Source: Lachnospira hominis (ex Liu et al. 2021) | GTDB lineage: Bacteria; Bacillota; Clostridia; Lachnospirales; Lachnospiraceae | NCBI RefSeq assembly: GCF_014287955.1 | Contig: NZ_JACOPD010000001.1 | Coordinates: 434,001-498,000 of the forward strand | DNA: 64,000 nt | Reading direction: 5' to 3' | In this document: positions 35,960-44,684 of the stretch, one piece after another | How the letters are laid out: each line of letters starts with the position of its first letter | Position numbering within the stretch: position 1 is the stretch's first letter | The notes under the pieces: generated by a model | The model's database searches: none | Told to the model about the DNA's origin: nothing | The model's input: the letters and a program-made list of their open reading frames with translations, nothing else | Translations under genes and position numbers: made by a program

Positions 35960-37153
35960 TTACAATATTATCCTGCCTTCCTTTATCAATTCGACAACAA
36001 CCTGTGCAACATCTGCATCAAACTGTGTACCTGCCCCTTTTTCAAACTCACTGATTATATAATCTTTATCGCAATGTCTTCTGTAACATCTGTTGGAACT
36101 CATAGCATCTAATGAATCCGCAGCACTGATTATCCTTACAATATCCGGAATCTTATCACCTTTAATTCCATACGGATATCCTTTTCCATCAAATCTCTCA
36201 TGATGATAAGCTGCTCCCATATCAGCCTGTGGAAGAAATTCAAGTCCTGCCAAAATCTCTTTACCCCATATCGTATGCTTCTTCATAAGCTCGTACTCTC
36301 CATCTGTCAACCTTGAAGGCTTGTTAAGCACTGCATCAGGAACCGCTATCTTTCCTATATCATGAAGAAGAGCACTCCTGTATATAATATCAATCTCTTC
36401 TTTTGTATAAGTCCTGCTCTTCATATTTTGTGCAATAAGTTCCGAATACTGTGCCACCCTCTTTGAATGCTGCTGTGTATACCCATCCTTTTCATCAAGC
36501 ATACGGCTGATTGCCGTAACAGAATTAATCATCAGGACTTTCGTTCCCGCTACAGCTGACTGAACTTCTTTTTCAAGCTCATGCTCGTCATCAGCCTGTC
36601 TCATCTGATAATTCTTGTAGAATATATCCACGGTAATTACAACCAGACAGAATCCCCAGTAAAAAACAGGATAGAAAAAACGGTAATCCCTGCCATATTC
36701 ATAATTAAATATATTGCCAAGCGGCGTCCAGAACGAAATTGTAATATATAGTCCATATATAACACACACAGGAACACCAAACTTCATTCCCAGTAAAATA
36801 AGTGTAATAACAGGAAGCAAAAGATACCATAATAAAGAAAATCCATCATTGGCTCCCATGAATATAATTGGCACAGCAAGAACCAGCAGAATAACTGCCG
36901 CAATCCTGCATACTCTGTATACATTCTTAAAATAATCTAATGCCCATACTGCCACCAGCGACACAGCTGCCACAAAAAATGTAGCTGCACCTATAATATA
37001 CTTGCCGAGTCTTATATTCTCGACATCAATAAGAATCATGACAATTGCAAATACTGCCATAATCTTCTGAAGTGTTGCCGTATCAACCTTTACGGACTTC
37101 TCATAGGCATATACTCGTTTTACTGTATCAAACGCTTCTGATAGTAATTTCAT
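35960..37153 (-). CDS. Membrane HD-GYP c-di-GMP phosphodiesterase
   Basis: The 397-residue product has about five or six membrane helices (about 25-185), a short linker helix and a complete HD-GYP domain (about 215-397). Motifs are canonical: HSKRVAQYSELIA, LLHDIGKIAVPD, MKKHTIWGKEIL, AYHHERFDGKGYPYG and IISAADSLDAM. HD-GYP enzymes hydrolyse c-di-GMP to GMP. It is the first gene of a two-gene unit with its own promoter and is divergent from the second PilZ-fused chemoreceptor. It therefore probably lowers the signal that this receptor reads. Confidence 0.92.
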   Translation of the reverse strand: MKLLSEAFDTVKRVYAYEKSVKVDTATLQKIMAVFAIVMILIDVENIRLGKYIIGAATFFVAAVSLVAVWALDYFKNVYRVCRIAAVILLVLAVPIIFMGANDGFSLLWYLLLPVITLILLGMKFGVPVCVIYGLYITISFWTPLGNIFNYEYGRDYRFFYPVFYWGFCLVVITVDIFYKNYQMRQADDEHELEKEVQSAVAGTKVLMINSVTAISRMLDEKDGYTQQHSKRVAQYSELIAQNMKSRTYTKEEIDIIYRSALLHDIGKIAVPDAVLNKPSRLTDGEYELMKKHTIWGKEILAGLEFLPQADMGAAYHHERFDGKGYPYGIKGDKIPDIVRIISAADSLDAMSSNRCYRRHCDKDYIISEFEKGAGTQFDADVAQVVVELIKEGRIIL

Positions 37154-37206
37154 TAAACTTCACCCTGTCATCTTGTAAGTTAAAATTGTAATTCAATTCT
37201 ATAGGT

Positions 37207-37235
37207 ATTATATCATATGTATATTTTAATGTAAA
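37207..37235 (-). promoter_or_regulatory. Sigma-A promoter of the HD-GYP pair
   Basis: On the minus strand TTTACA (37230-37235), 17 nt, TATAAT (37207-37212). It lies 54 nt before the HD-GYP start codon. Confidence 0.7.
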
Positions 37236-37264
37236 CAATTTATTTGCAGCATATAGTTCGACAT

Positions 37265-37295
37265 TTTTCAACATTTTATACAAATTTGTTGAAAA
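37265..37295. promoter_or_regulatory. Inverted repeat over the -35 of chemoreceptor copy 2
   Basis: TTTTCAACA and TGTTGAAAA are a perfect 9-bp inverted repeat with a 13-nt spacer. The right arm contains the -35 box of the chemoreceptor promoter, so a protein bound here could block it. Confidence 0.45.
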
Positions 37296-37317
37296 TAATA
37301 GTTAGAACCCTTATAAT
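37289..37317 (+). promoter_or_regulatory. Sigma-A promoter of chemoreceptor copy 2
   Basis: TTGAAA (37289-37294), 17 nt, TATAAT (37312-37317), 50 nt before the start codon. It is of housekeeping type, not the sigma-28 type often used for chemotaxis genes. Confidence 0.7.
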
Positions 37318-37367
37318 TATAGTGCATATGATTTATGAATTTATTTTATCTAATAGGAGTATTTTAT

Positions 37368-39479
37368 ATGGATTATGATGAAAAATTATTTAAAGCCAAG
37401 GCCAATATAAAAGCCCGGAGAATATGGCTTGTATTCGCCCTTCTTCTCACTGCGAACTATGGTTCCGATGTATCTTCCGGTCTTTATCCGGTAAATAATT
37501 ATATTATTTTTGTTATTTTGTGCTGGATACCTTTCTTTATTGGCGAAATTCTTCTTCGCATAAAAGGTAAAGATACAGATATATATAAGTATAATCTGGT
37601 AATCGGATATGGCATTTTTTATACATTTTTATTATGTACTACTGAATCACCAATCGCTTTTACTTACATACTTCCTGTTACAAGCCTTCTTGTTTTATAC
37701 AAGCAGCGTAAATTCATGGTTTACTGTGGAATAGCCAATACTGCCAGCATAATATTCAGTGCATTCTACAGAGCCATGTTACTTGGATGCACAAGTGCTT
37801 CAGATATGAAAAACTACCAGCTTCAGGTATCATGTATCGTTTTGTGCTATATATGTTATGTAATGTCAATCAAACATCTCAACGAATCGGATGGTGCATT
37901 GACAGACAGCATTAAGGCTGATTTACAGCGTGTTGTAACAACTGTAGAAAAAGTAAAAACAGCAAGCAATACTATCATGGACGGCATCACTGTTGTACGT
38001 GAACTTGCTTCAGAAAACAAACATGGTTCAGATCTCGTACTTGATGGTCTCAACGAACTTACCGACAACAACAAACAGCTCCAGAACCACGCCTCGTCTT
38101 CACTTGATATGACTACTGACATTAATTCCCAGGTTGAAAATGTTGCGGGACTCATCAATGAGATGGTATCTCTTACAGCTGAATCAGGTTCCCATGCCCA
38201 GACAAGTTCAACCGACCTTGAGAGTCTTGTAAAGACATCAAAAACAATGTCAGAATTATCAAACGATGTTGAAAATATTCTCACTGAATTTAAGAATGAA
38301 TTTGAGACCGTTAAAGAAGAAACAAGCACTATTGATAATATTTCAAGCCAGACCAACCTTCTTGCTCTCAACGCTTCAATAGAAGCCGCAAGAGCAGGTG
38401 AAGCCGGCAAAGGATTTGCCGTCGTCGCTGAACAGATTCGTACTCTCAGTACAGAAACCAAGTCATCTTCAGGGCAGATACAGGACGCACTTACACGTCT
38501 CTCAGAAATATCTGACAAGATGATGACCTCAATAGAACAGACAATCAAACTTATACAGGTTACTCTTGAAAAAGTTACTCTTACCGGTCAGAATGTTAAT
38601 AAAATTAACGAAGATTCCGGCAAACTCGGTGAACATATCTCTGTAATCAATACAGCTATGAAAGAAGTTGAATCTTCAAATCATCAGCTTGTCGATAACA
38701 TGGAAAAAGTATATAACATTGTCGATACAATGACAGGCTTCATCAATGAATCTGATGAAACAAGCAAGCGAATGGTAAGTAAATACGAAGAAAGTGCTTC
38801 AAATATCGATAACATTGAAGAAATAATCCAGGGTCTTATGTGTGAACTTGGCATCGGCGGTTTCATGGGAATTGACGACATCAAGCCCGGCATGAAACTG
38901 AGCCTATTTATTGATTCCGAAAATGGTAACATTAATGAATATCACGGTGAACTCCTTGAACAGAACAGTAACAGCATAAAGGTACGCCTTGATAATTCAA
39001 TTAATGTAGCAAAAAATACACCTTGTAAAGTACAGGTAACTGTTGGTAACGTTCTTTACTGCTGGGATAAAGCTGCAATTAATCCTACATCAGGATTAAC
39101 TGCCGGCAGCAGTTCAACTAATACATTAACAATAACGATAACTACACGTCCTAGTATTGTAAACAGACGTAAATATCCTCGTCTTGATATATCTAACAGA
39201 TGTACTATTACAGTTAAAAAGACTGGTACGACTTACTCCGGAAAGCTTGACAACATCAGTGCTAACGGATTTGCTTTCCTTGCTGATAATTCATTCTTTG
39301 CAGACAGCAAGGGCTCTGAAATCTCTGTGCAGATTGAAAACTTCGACCTTCCTGACAACTCCGTTCTTGAAGGTAAAATCATTCGTTCATCAGACAATGA
39401 CGGCATGTATATCGTAGGCTGCCAGATGCCTGCTGACAATCTGGCAATTAAAGATTACGTTGAAAAACATTTAAAATAA
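37368..39479 (+). CDS. Polytopic chemoreceptor fused to PilZN-PilZ c-di-GMP receptor (copy 2)
   Basis: I set the start at ATG 37368 with GGAG 8 nt upstream. The 703-residue product repeats the design of the protein at 31054: a short charged N-terminus ([13 protein letters not shown]), about six membrane helices (to about 165), a signalling domain with [20 protein letters not shown] near 327, then PilZN-like and PilZ domains with RKYPR near 600 and NISANG. The junction [23 protein letters not shown] segment is almost the same in both, so they are recent paralogues. It starts divergently from the HD-GYP pair. It ends in a strong terminator. Confidence 0.9.
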   Translation: MDYDEKLFKAKANIKARRIWLVFALLLTANYGSDVSSGLYPVNNYIIFVILCWIPFFIGEILLRIKGKDTDIYKYNLVIGYGIFYTFLLCTTESPIAFTYILPVTSLLVLYKQRKFMVYCGIANTASIIFSAFYRAMLLGCTSASDMKNYQLQVSCIVLCYICYVMSIKHLNESDGALTDSIKADLQRVVTTVEKVKTASNTIMDGITVVRELASENKHGSDLVLDGLNELTDNNKQLQNHASSSLDMTTDINSQVENVAGLINEMVSLTAESGSHAQTSSTDLESLVKTSKTMSELSNDVENILTEFKNEFETVKEETSTIDNISSQTNLLALNASIEAARAGEAGKGFAVVAEQIRTLSTETKSSSGQIQDALTRLSEISDKMMTSIEQTIKLIQVTLEKVTLTGQNVNKINEDSGKLGEHISVINTAMKEVESSNHQLVDNMEKVYNIVDTMTGFINESDETSKRMVSKYEESASNIDNIEEIIQGLMCELGIGGFMGIDDIKPGMKLSLFIDSENGNINEYHGELLEQNSNSIKVRLDNSINVAKNTPCKVQVTVGNVLYCWDKAAINPTSGLTAGSSSTNTLTITITTRPSIVNRRKYPRLDISNRCTITVKKTGTTYSGKLDNISANGFAFLADNSFFADSKGSEISVQIENFDLPDNSVLEGKIIRSSDNDGMYIVGCQMPADNLAIKDYVEKHLK

Positions 39480-39490
39480 AATCTTGTTTA

Positions 39491-39536
39491 AAAAGAACAA
39501 ATCCTGCTCTTACAGGCAGTGATTTGTTCTTTTTTT
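39491..39536 (+). terminator. Terminator after chemoreceptor copy 2
   Basis: AAAGAACAAATC pairs with GATTTGTTCTTT, with an inner CTGC/GCAG, followed by a T-run. The 195 nt after it, to the next start, is very AT-rich and holds no gene I can support. Confidence 0.9.
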
Positions 39537-39732
39537 GTAAAAACTATTACACTTGTTATTTTTCTAACAATTTTATTTCATTTTTATTATTATGAGAAAA
39601 TTTTTCACTTCTTTTATAAAATTTTATTCAATTATATTTGACAAGTTAAATATTTATTTATAAAATCAAATTATGCGGGATTTTCACAGTGCGTAGCAGC
39701 CCCACATTATTAAATTTAGATTGGAGAAGAAT

Positions 39733-40027
39733 ATGGGAATATTTACAGGTAAAACAGCCATCATTACAGGTGGCGGAAAAGCAAAATCAATCGGATATGG
39801 CATCGCTACAGCATATGCCAAAGAAGGTGCAAATCTTGTTCTTACAGGACGTAACGAACAAAAACTTATCGACCTGCAGGAAGAGCTTAAAAGCTGTTCC
39901 TGCAGGTCGTTTCGGTGATCCTGAACAGGACATCGGACGCGTATGCGTACATCTTGGTTCACCTGATTTCAAATATATGTCAGGCGAAACTATCACGCTT
40001 GAAGGCGGACTCGGTCAGAGACCTTAA
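39733..40027 (+). pseudogene. Short-chain dehydrogenase remnant with internal deletion and frameshift
   Basis: An ATG at 39733 with GGAG upstream opens a short-chain dehydrogenase N-terminus of 61 residues (KTAIITGGGKAKSIGYGIA Rossmann motif, LVLTGRNEQKL), which stops at 39918. The family's C-terminus (VPAGRFGDPEQDIG to TITLEGGLGQRP, 43 residues) follows in the +1 frame, from about 39896 to 40027. About 150 residues of the usual 250, including the catalytic YxxxK, are missing. The junction lies in a 40-nt near-perfect palindrome. The gene cannot make an active enzyme. Confidence 0.85.
39870..39909. repeat. 40-nt near-perfect palindrome at the deletion junction
   Basis: The arms (20 nt each) match at 18 positions; the outer part has CGACCTGCAGGAA with TTCCTGCAGGTCG. 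The left arm codes for IDLQEELK and the right for AVPAGR, so both come from the ancestral gene and met when the middle was lost. Confidence 0.85.
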
Positions 40028-40076
40028 TAACAGTAACAATAACCGTAATTAATCATAATAATAACCGGTTAAATCG

Positions 40077-40114
40077 AAAAACACCGTACCACATACTTGT
40101 GATACGGTGTTTTT
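40077..40114. terminator. Bidirectional terminator
   Basis: AAAAACACCGTA with TACGGTGTTTTT (12-bp stem, 14-nt loop). It serves the pseudogene on the plus strand and the pectate lyase gene on the minus strand. Confidence 0.88.
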
Positions 40115-40153
40115 CACATTTCAAATAATTACAAAATACATTTTTGTATTATT

Positions 40154-43100
40154 TTACTTATCTTCTTTTTTCTTCTTTGAAGAAACTGCAACATATACGA
40201 TACCTGCAACGGCAATTACCATAACGATAATTAAAGGAACAAGAACTTTCATTACTCTGTCACCTGTATCAGGTGTTGTAATTGATGTGTCACTTCCTGC
40301 CGGTATATCTGTTCCGTTATCAGCAGCATTTGTATATTTAAGGAAGTTGCCTAAGTTGATTGAACCATCTTCATTTCTCTGAACTGCTTCAATTCCACCA
40401 AGGAGATAATCCTTGAATTCAGCAAGACTTACAAAGTTAGCTGCTGTAAGTTCAACACCATCAGCATTAACAGATTTACCTGTTTCTTTGTCATATAAGA
40501 AATTGCTTGATGATTTAATCATATTCATAATATCAGCTTCTGCATCTTTTTCTGTTGATGTAAGAGCTGCAAGTGTTTCCTCATTTTCCCATGAGTTATC
40601 TGCAAATGACTTGAAGTTTTCAACTACAAACTGTGCAGTTGCACCTGTATATGTGTGAAGTTCAAGGTTTGAACCTCCGTTGTTGTAACCTGTACAGTTA
40701 ATGTACTCGCCCATTGGGTCACTGTTGTTTGTGAAACCGTTAGCTGCATTACCAAATGAGTAGCTGTTGTAAATCTTATGATTTACGGCGATACCGCTGC
40801 CGCCCATCTTGAAGCCGTTACCGTCACCCTTTGTCTTAACGAGCTTGCCATCTTCAATTACATAACCATTAGCATAACATACTGAATCATAGATTTCTAC
40901 TTCACCGATTGCACCAGTACCGCTCTTTGAGAATAAATCCCAACCATCATCTGCGTTATATGCAGCTACGCAGTACTTAAATACGTTACCAACACCACAT
41001 GTAAGCTTTGCAGCAAATCCATCGGCATTATTGTCTGACTTATCTCTGTTGTTGTAAGCATTACAGCTTATAATCTGGTTGTATGAAGGCCAGTCTTTCT
41101 GTTCTGTAGCACCATCAGTTCTTGAAATTGAAAGACCTGAATTAGTATGTCCTGCAAAATCACAGTTCTTTAATATATTATGATTACCACCGACTCTTAC
41201 GCCGCCGCCGTTAAGGAATTTAATTCCCTCAACATACCAGTAATCACCAGAAACATCAAATGTATTTCCTGTAGCTTTACCATCATTACCTGCAAAATCA
41301 AATACTACATCTTCTGTATTATCAGGGTCAGCCACAAGCATCTTCATATCTTTAGATGTACCATTGTTATATTTCTTAATAGCTACAGATGATGAAAGGT
41401 TATATGTGCCACCCTTTACATATATAGCCTGACCTGCCTGACAGAATGTAAGAGCTGTCTGAATATCAAGTGGATTCTCGACTGTACCATTACCTGACTT
41501 GCTGCCGTCAGCAGAGACATAAAGCGGTGTTTCTACTGCTGCATATATTTTTCTTACTACTGTATTGTTCTGTGTAATAGTATCCTTAGGATTAATATTC
41601 TGGGTTGCATCAGGCTCAAACTGAATCTGGAACTTGTTATTGCCTACTGTAAGTTTTGTAGGATATGAATATGTACCAGCTTCAACTACCTGCTGGCTTG
41701 CAAGTGTCTTTCCATCCTGCTTTACAGTAAGAAGACCCTTTGTATTAACTGTCACTTTGTATTCATAATCTTCATCTGCTGTCTCTCTTAATGAAGCCTG
41801 TGTTACAGTAGGTTTTGTTGCATTTACAGGTGCAAATGTCTGTGGTGCATCAGCCTCTCTTGATGTAATCTTAACATCAATATCATTTGAATTTACTTCA
41901 ATCTTAGCTCCACGGGATGCCATAAAACCTAAGTACATCTTATTGCCTTCAATCTTTTCAAATGTGTCAGCAGGAAGATACCATGTCTTACTTCCGTCAA
42001 TTTTGTTTACTGCATTTCCGGCTTCATCTAACATTGTAGCATATACGCCTGTATTATCTTTTTTAAGTGTAAGTGTAAATGTCTTAGGAGCAGCTTCTGT
42101 TACTTTCTCAGATTTACCCTTATTTACAAGTGTATAATTTACTTTTCCGCTTGCATCGTCTGCTGAAGCAACGCCGTATCTTCCGAATACATTAAACGCA
42201 CCATAATATCCGCCGACCGACATTGCATTAGAACAGTAAATTGATGAATCTCCGTCAGGTCCGATAGAATCTCTTACCATAATACCGAAACCTTCCTGAT
42301 TATCAGCTGATTTCTTTGTTATAAAGTAATCAACTTTTATCTTTGCTGTAATTTCAAAATTATCTTTTGTAGGGTCAAGTACTGTATAATAATATGATAT
42401 ACCATCCTGTCCATCATCGGTACACTTACCTACGCCCTCTTTAGCTTCTACAGTAATTGTCTTTGAACCATCTTCATTGTCCGTTACAGTTGCTTTTTCT
42501 GCATTTGCTGTAGACTGTCCGAATGTTACTGCATTCCACTCAAGGTCATTATATTTGTAATCAATCTTATCTCTTACAGCTGCTGTAAATTCTGTAGAAA
42601 GTGCTTTGCCATCAACTTCAGCACTTACAACAATCTTATATTCGCCTGCTTCGTCTTTGTTAAATGCTGATGAATCTACCTTAGGTGATTCAACTTTAAC
42701 TTTTTCTTCGCTGTCATATACAGCGTATACCTGAAGACCGTCAGCTGAGAAATCCTCACCCTTTAAATATGTTGTCTTATCAGGAATCTTTGTAACTTCA
42801 AGTGACTGAACTGTTCTCTCTATAACTTCAAGAGTATACTCGGCTGTCTTTCCACCATATGTAACTACATATGTATACTTACCTGTCTTTGTTGTATCAA
42901 GAGCATCACCCTTTGCCTCAACAGCAAATCCTGCTGACAATACTTTTGATGAACCGTCAGAATATTCTGCTGTTACCAAAACACCGTCTCTGTAAGCATC
43001 TACATCATAAACAACATCTTTATAAAATGTTGTTCTGTTTGGACCAGCAAGTTCAATCTTAGTAACCTTTGCATCAGAAACATTTACATCAAATTTATAT

Positions 43101-44326
43101 TCTTTTGTAACATCTCCGTGTGTATGTGCGATTGTTACCTGTGTCTTGCCTGCCTTAGAAAAATTATAAGAAACAGTTGTATCTGCATCACCTGCGGCAA
43201 TCAGATCCTGTAATTTCTTAGTCACACCACTGTTATATACAACATTTCCTTCAAGACCTGTAAGGTCAATACTCTCATCTAAGAGATAATCTGTCTTGAT
43301 TGGATTGTAATCAACTTTAATATCTGTAACTACTTCTTTTATTACTTTTACAGGAATTTCAATCTTTGTACCAAAGTAATCAAGCACAATCTTACCGCTA
43401 TCTGTTATCTCTGAAAAATCAGGTACTTCTATACGGCAGTCTTTTGCTGTGATTGTCTTTTCAACACCACCGAGTGTTACATTTGCCGAAAATCCTGCAA
43501 GGTCAATATCATTGTATGTATTTCCCTGGATATACTCCTGTTTTGAAGGCTTAGTAACATCTTTTACAACTACATCTGAATTAGTATCTGTAACTGTAAG
43601 TGTTGTATCCTTAAATGTTGCCTTAGCCAATCTTGATGTAAATACACCAACATACATTGCGTCGCCTGTGAATATCTCAGAAGCTTTTCCTTCTTTGTAT
43701 ACAACTCCATCCTTTGAAAGGATTAAGCTGTCACCGATTTTCTGGATTGCAAGGTCATATGTCTTGCCGGTTTCAACTGTAGGCTGTGTTTCTGTAGCCT
43801 TACCAAATGCACTAAATGTATCATTTGCTATACGATAACTTGCTGCAAATACATCTGTCTTAGTAACTTCACCTATAAAAGCACTGTTTAATGGGTCAAC
43901 ATCTTTTGAATTTTCATGCTCGCCAACAGCTGCTCTTGCCATAAGACCCATAGCCTGCTGATTTGTAACAGCAAATGAATCTACTGTCATCTTTGTTGTG
44001 ATAGTAAAATCTTTGCCATTTTCAATTTTGTAATAAAGGAAATCAATTCCTTCATTCTTAGATGCTATCTTACCCTTTTTTCCTGATGATTCAAGTGTAA
44101 CACTGCCATCTGAATTCTCTTTAATTGTATTATTTGCAACGGCTGTACTGTTACCAAAAACGGACCATGTCCAGCCCTTCCATGTTCCGTCAGCCACTTC
44201 TTTGCCGCCTTCAAAAGCTGTTGCGGCGTTTGCTTTCTGAATGAGCATGCTTGTAGGCATAACAGAAAGCACCATGAGTGCTGCAAGAACTAAAGACAAT
44301 ACTTTCTTGCCTTTTTTGAACTTCAT
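40154..44326 (-). CDS. Secreted, wall-anchored pectate lyase, polysaccharide lyase family 9
   Basis: The start is ATG 44326 with GGAGG 8 nt upstream. The 1390-residue product has a signal peptide (about 1-34, ending KANA). Two similar modules (about 40-250 and 600-840, each with a WKGWTWSVFG/LEWNAVTFGQ start) look like concanavalin-type sugar-binding or laminin-G-like folds. Three or so bacterial Ig-like repeats (about 255-590) and a PL9 right-handed beta-helix (about 930-1290) with NADGFAAKL and DDGWDLF follow; the Asp-rich turns bind Ca2+ in this family. The end has TPDTGD, a membrane helix and a KKKK tail, a sortase-type signal. It cleaves polygalacturonate outside the cell, next to the pectin methylesterase gene. 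The module assignments outside PL9 are tentative. Confidence 0.87.
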   Translation of the reverse strand: MKFKKGKKVLSLVLAALMVLSVMPTSMLIQKANAATAFEGGKEVADGTWKGWTWSVFGNSTAVANNTIKENSDGSVTLESSGKKGKIASKNEGIDFLYYKIENGKDFTITTKMTVDSFAVTNQQAMGLMARAAVGEHENSKDVDPLNSAFIGEVTKTDVFAASYRIANDTFSAFGKATETQPTVETGKTYDLAIQKIGDSLILSKDGVVYKEGKASEIFTGDAMYVGVFTSRLAKATFKDTTLTVTDTNSDVVVKDVTKPSKQEYIQGNTYNDIDLAGFSANVTLGGVEKTITAKDCRIEVPDFSEITDSGKIVLDYFGTKIEIPVKVIKEVVTDIKVDYNPIKTDYLLDESIDLTGLEGNVVYNSGVTKKLQDLIAAGDADTTVSYNFSKAGKTQVTIAHTHGDVTKEYKFDVNVSDAKVTKIELAGPNRTTFYKDVVYDVDAYRDGVLVTAEYSDGSSKVLSAGFAVEAKGDALDTTKTGKYTYVVTYGGKTAEYTLEVIERTVQSLEVTKIPDKTTYLKGEDFSADGLQVYAVYDSEEKVKVESPKVDSSAFNKDEAGEYKIVVSAEVDGKALSTEFTAAVRDKIDYKYNDLEWNAVTFGQSTANAEKATVTDNEDGSKTITVEAKEGVGKCTDDGQDGISYYYTVLDPTKDNFEITAKIKVDYFITKKSADNQEGFGIMVRDSIGPDGDSSIYCSNAMSVGGYYGAFNVFGRYGVASADDASGKVNYTLVNKGKSEKVTEAAPKTFTLTLKKDNTGVYATMLDEAGNAVNKIDGSKTWYLPADTFEKIEGNKMYLGFMASRGAKIEVNSNDIDVKITSREADAPQTFAPVNATKPTVTQASLRETADEDYEYKVTVNTKGLLTVKQDGKTLASQQVVEAGTYSYPTKLTVGNNKFQIQFEPDATQNINPKDTITQNNTVVRKIYAAVETPLYVSADGSKSGNGTVENPLDIQTALTFCQAGQAIYVKGGTYNLSSSVAIKKYNNGTSKDMKMLVADPDNTEDVVFDFAGNDGKATGNTFDVSGDYWYVEGIKFLNGGGVRVGGNHNILKNCDFAGHTNSGLSISRTDGATEQKDWPSYNQIISCNAYNNRDKSDNNADGFAAKLTCGVGNVFKYCVAAYNADDGWDLFSKSGTGAIGEVEIYDSVCYANGYVIEDGKLVKTKGDGNGFKMGGSGIAVNHKIYNSYSFGNAANGFTNNSDPMGEYINCTGYNNGGSNLELHTYTGATAQFVVENFKSFADNSWENEETLAALTSTEKDAEADIMNMIKSSSNFLYDKETGKSVNADGVELTAANFVSLAEFKDYLLGGIEAVQRNEDGSINLGNFLKYTNAADNGTDIPAGSDTSITTPDTGDRVMKVLVPLIIVMVIAVAGIVYVAVSSKKKKEDK

Positions 44327-44454
44327 AACTCTTTCCTCCTTTTTTATACATTCCCCAAAAAAATGCAATAACGCACTCAATTGTACATGATGCACAACTT
44401 TCATGCGTATGACTATTATTTCAAGAAATATTGTGCATAGATTGTACTATATAA

Positions 44455-44466
44455 TCTGATATCAGA
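44455..44466. promoter_or_regulatory. Palindrome TCTGATATCAGA upstream of the pectate lyase gene
   Basis: A perfect 12-bp dyad lies about 130 nt before the start codon, next to TATA-rich sequence that could be the -10 region on the minus strand. It may be an operator. Besides this and the next terminator, I see nothing in the 358-nt gap 44327-44684. Confidence 0.35.
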
Positions 44467-44588
44467 CCACTCATTTTTTTATTCCAAACCTCTAAAGTAC
44501 AGTTTTTTTATCCTTTTACAAAAATCTTTTGCAAATTATCTATTTCTTTTTGTTATTTCTATATTAAAAATGCTTCCCGAACACAACA

Positions 44589-44633
44589 AAAAATGATGCA
44601 CACGCTTTACCCCTAAGCATGTGCATCATTTTT
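44589..44633 (-). terminator. Terminator of the pectin methylesterase gene
   Basis: AAAAATGATGCACA with TGTGCATCATTTTT (14-bp stem) is followed by a T-run on the minus strand. The two pectinase genes are therefore transcribed separately. Confidence 0.88.
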
Positions 44634-44684
44634 AATTTTCACGTTCTAAACAAACCCACAATACGTATTTTCAATTTCAAGAAT

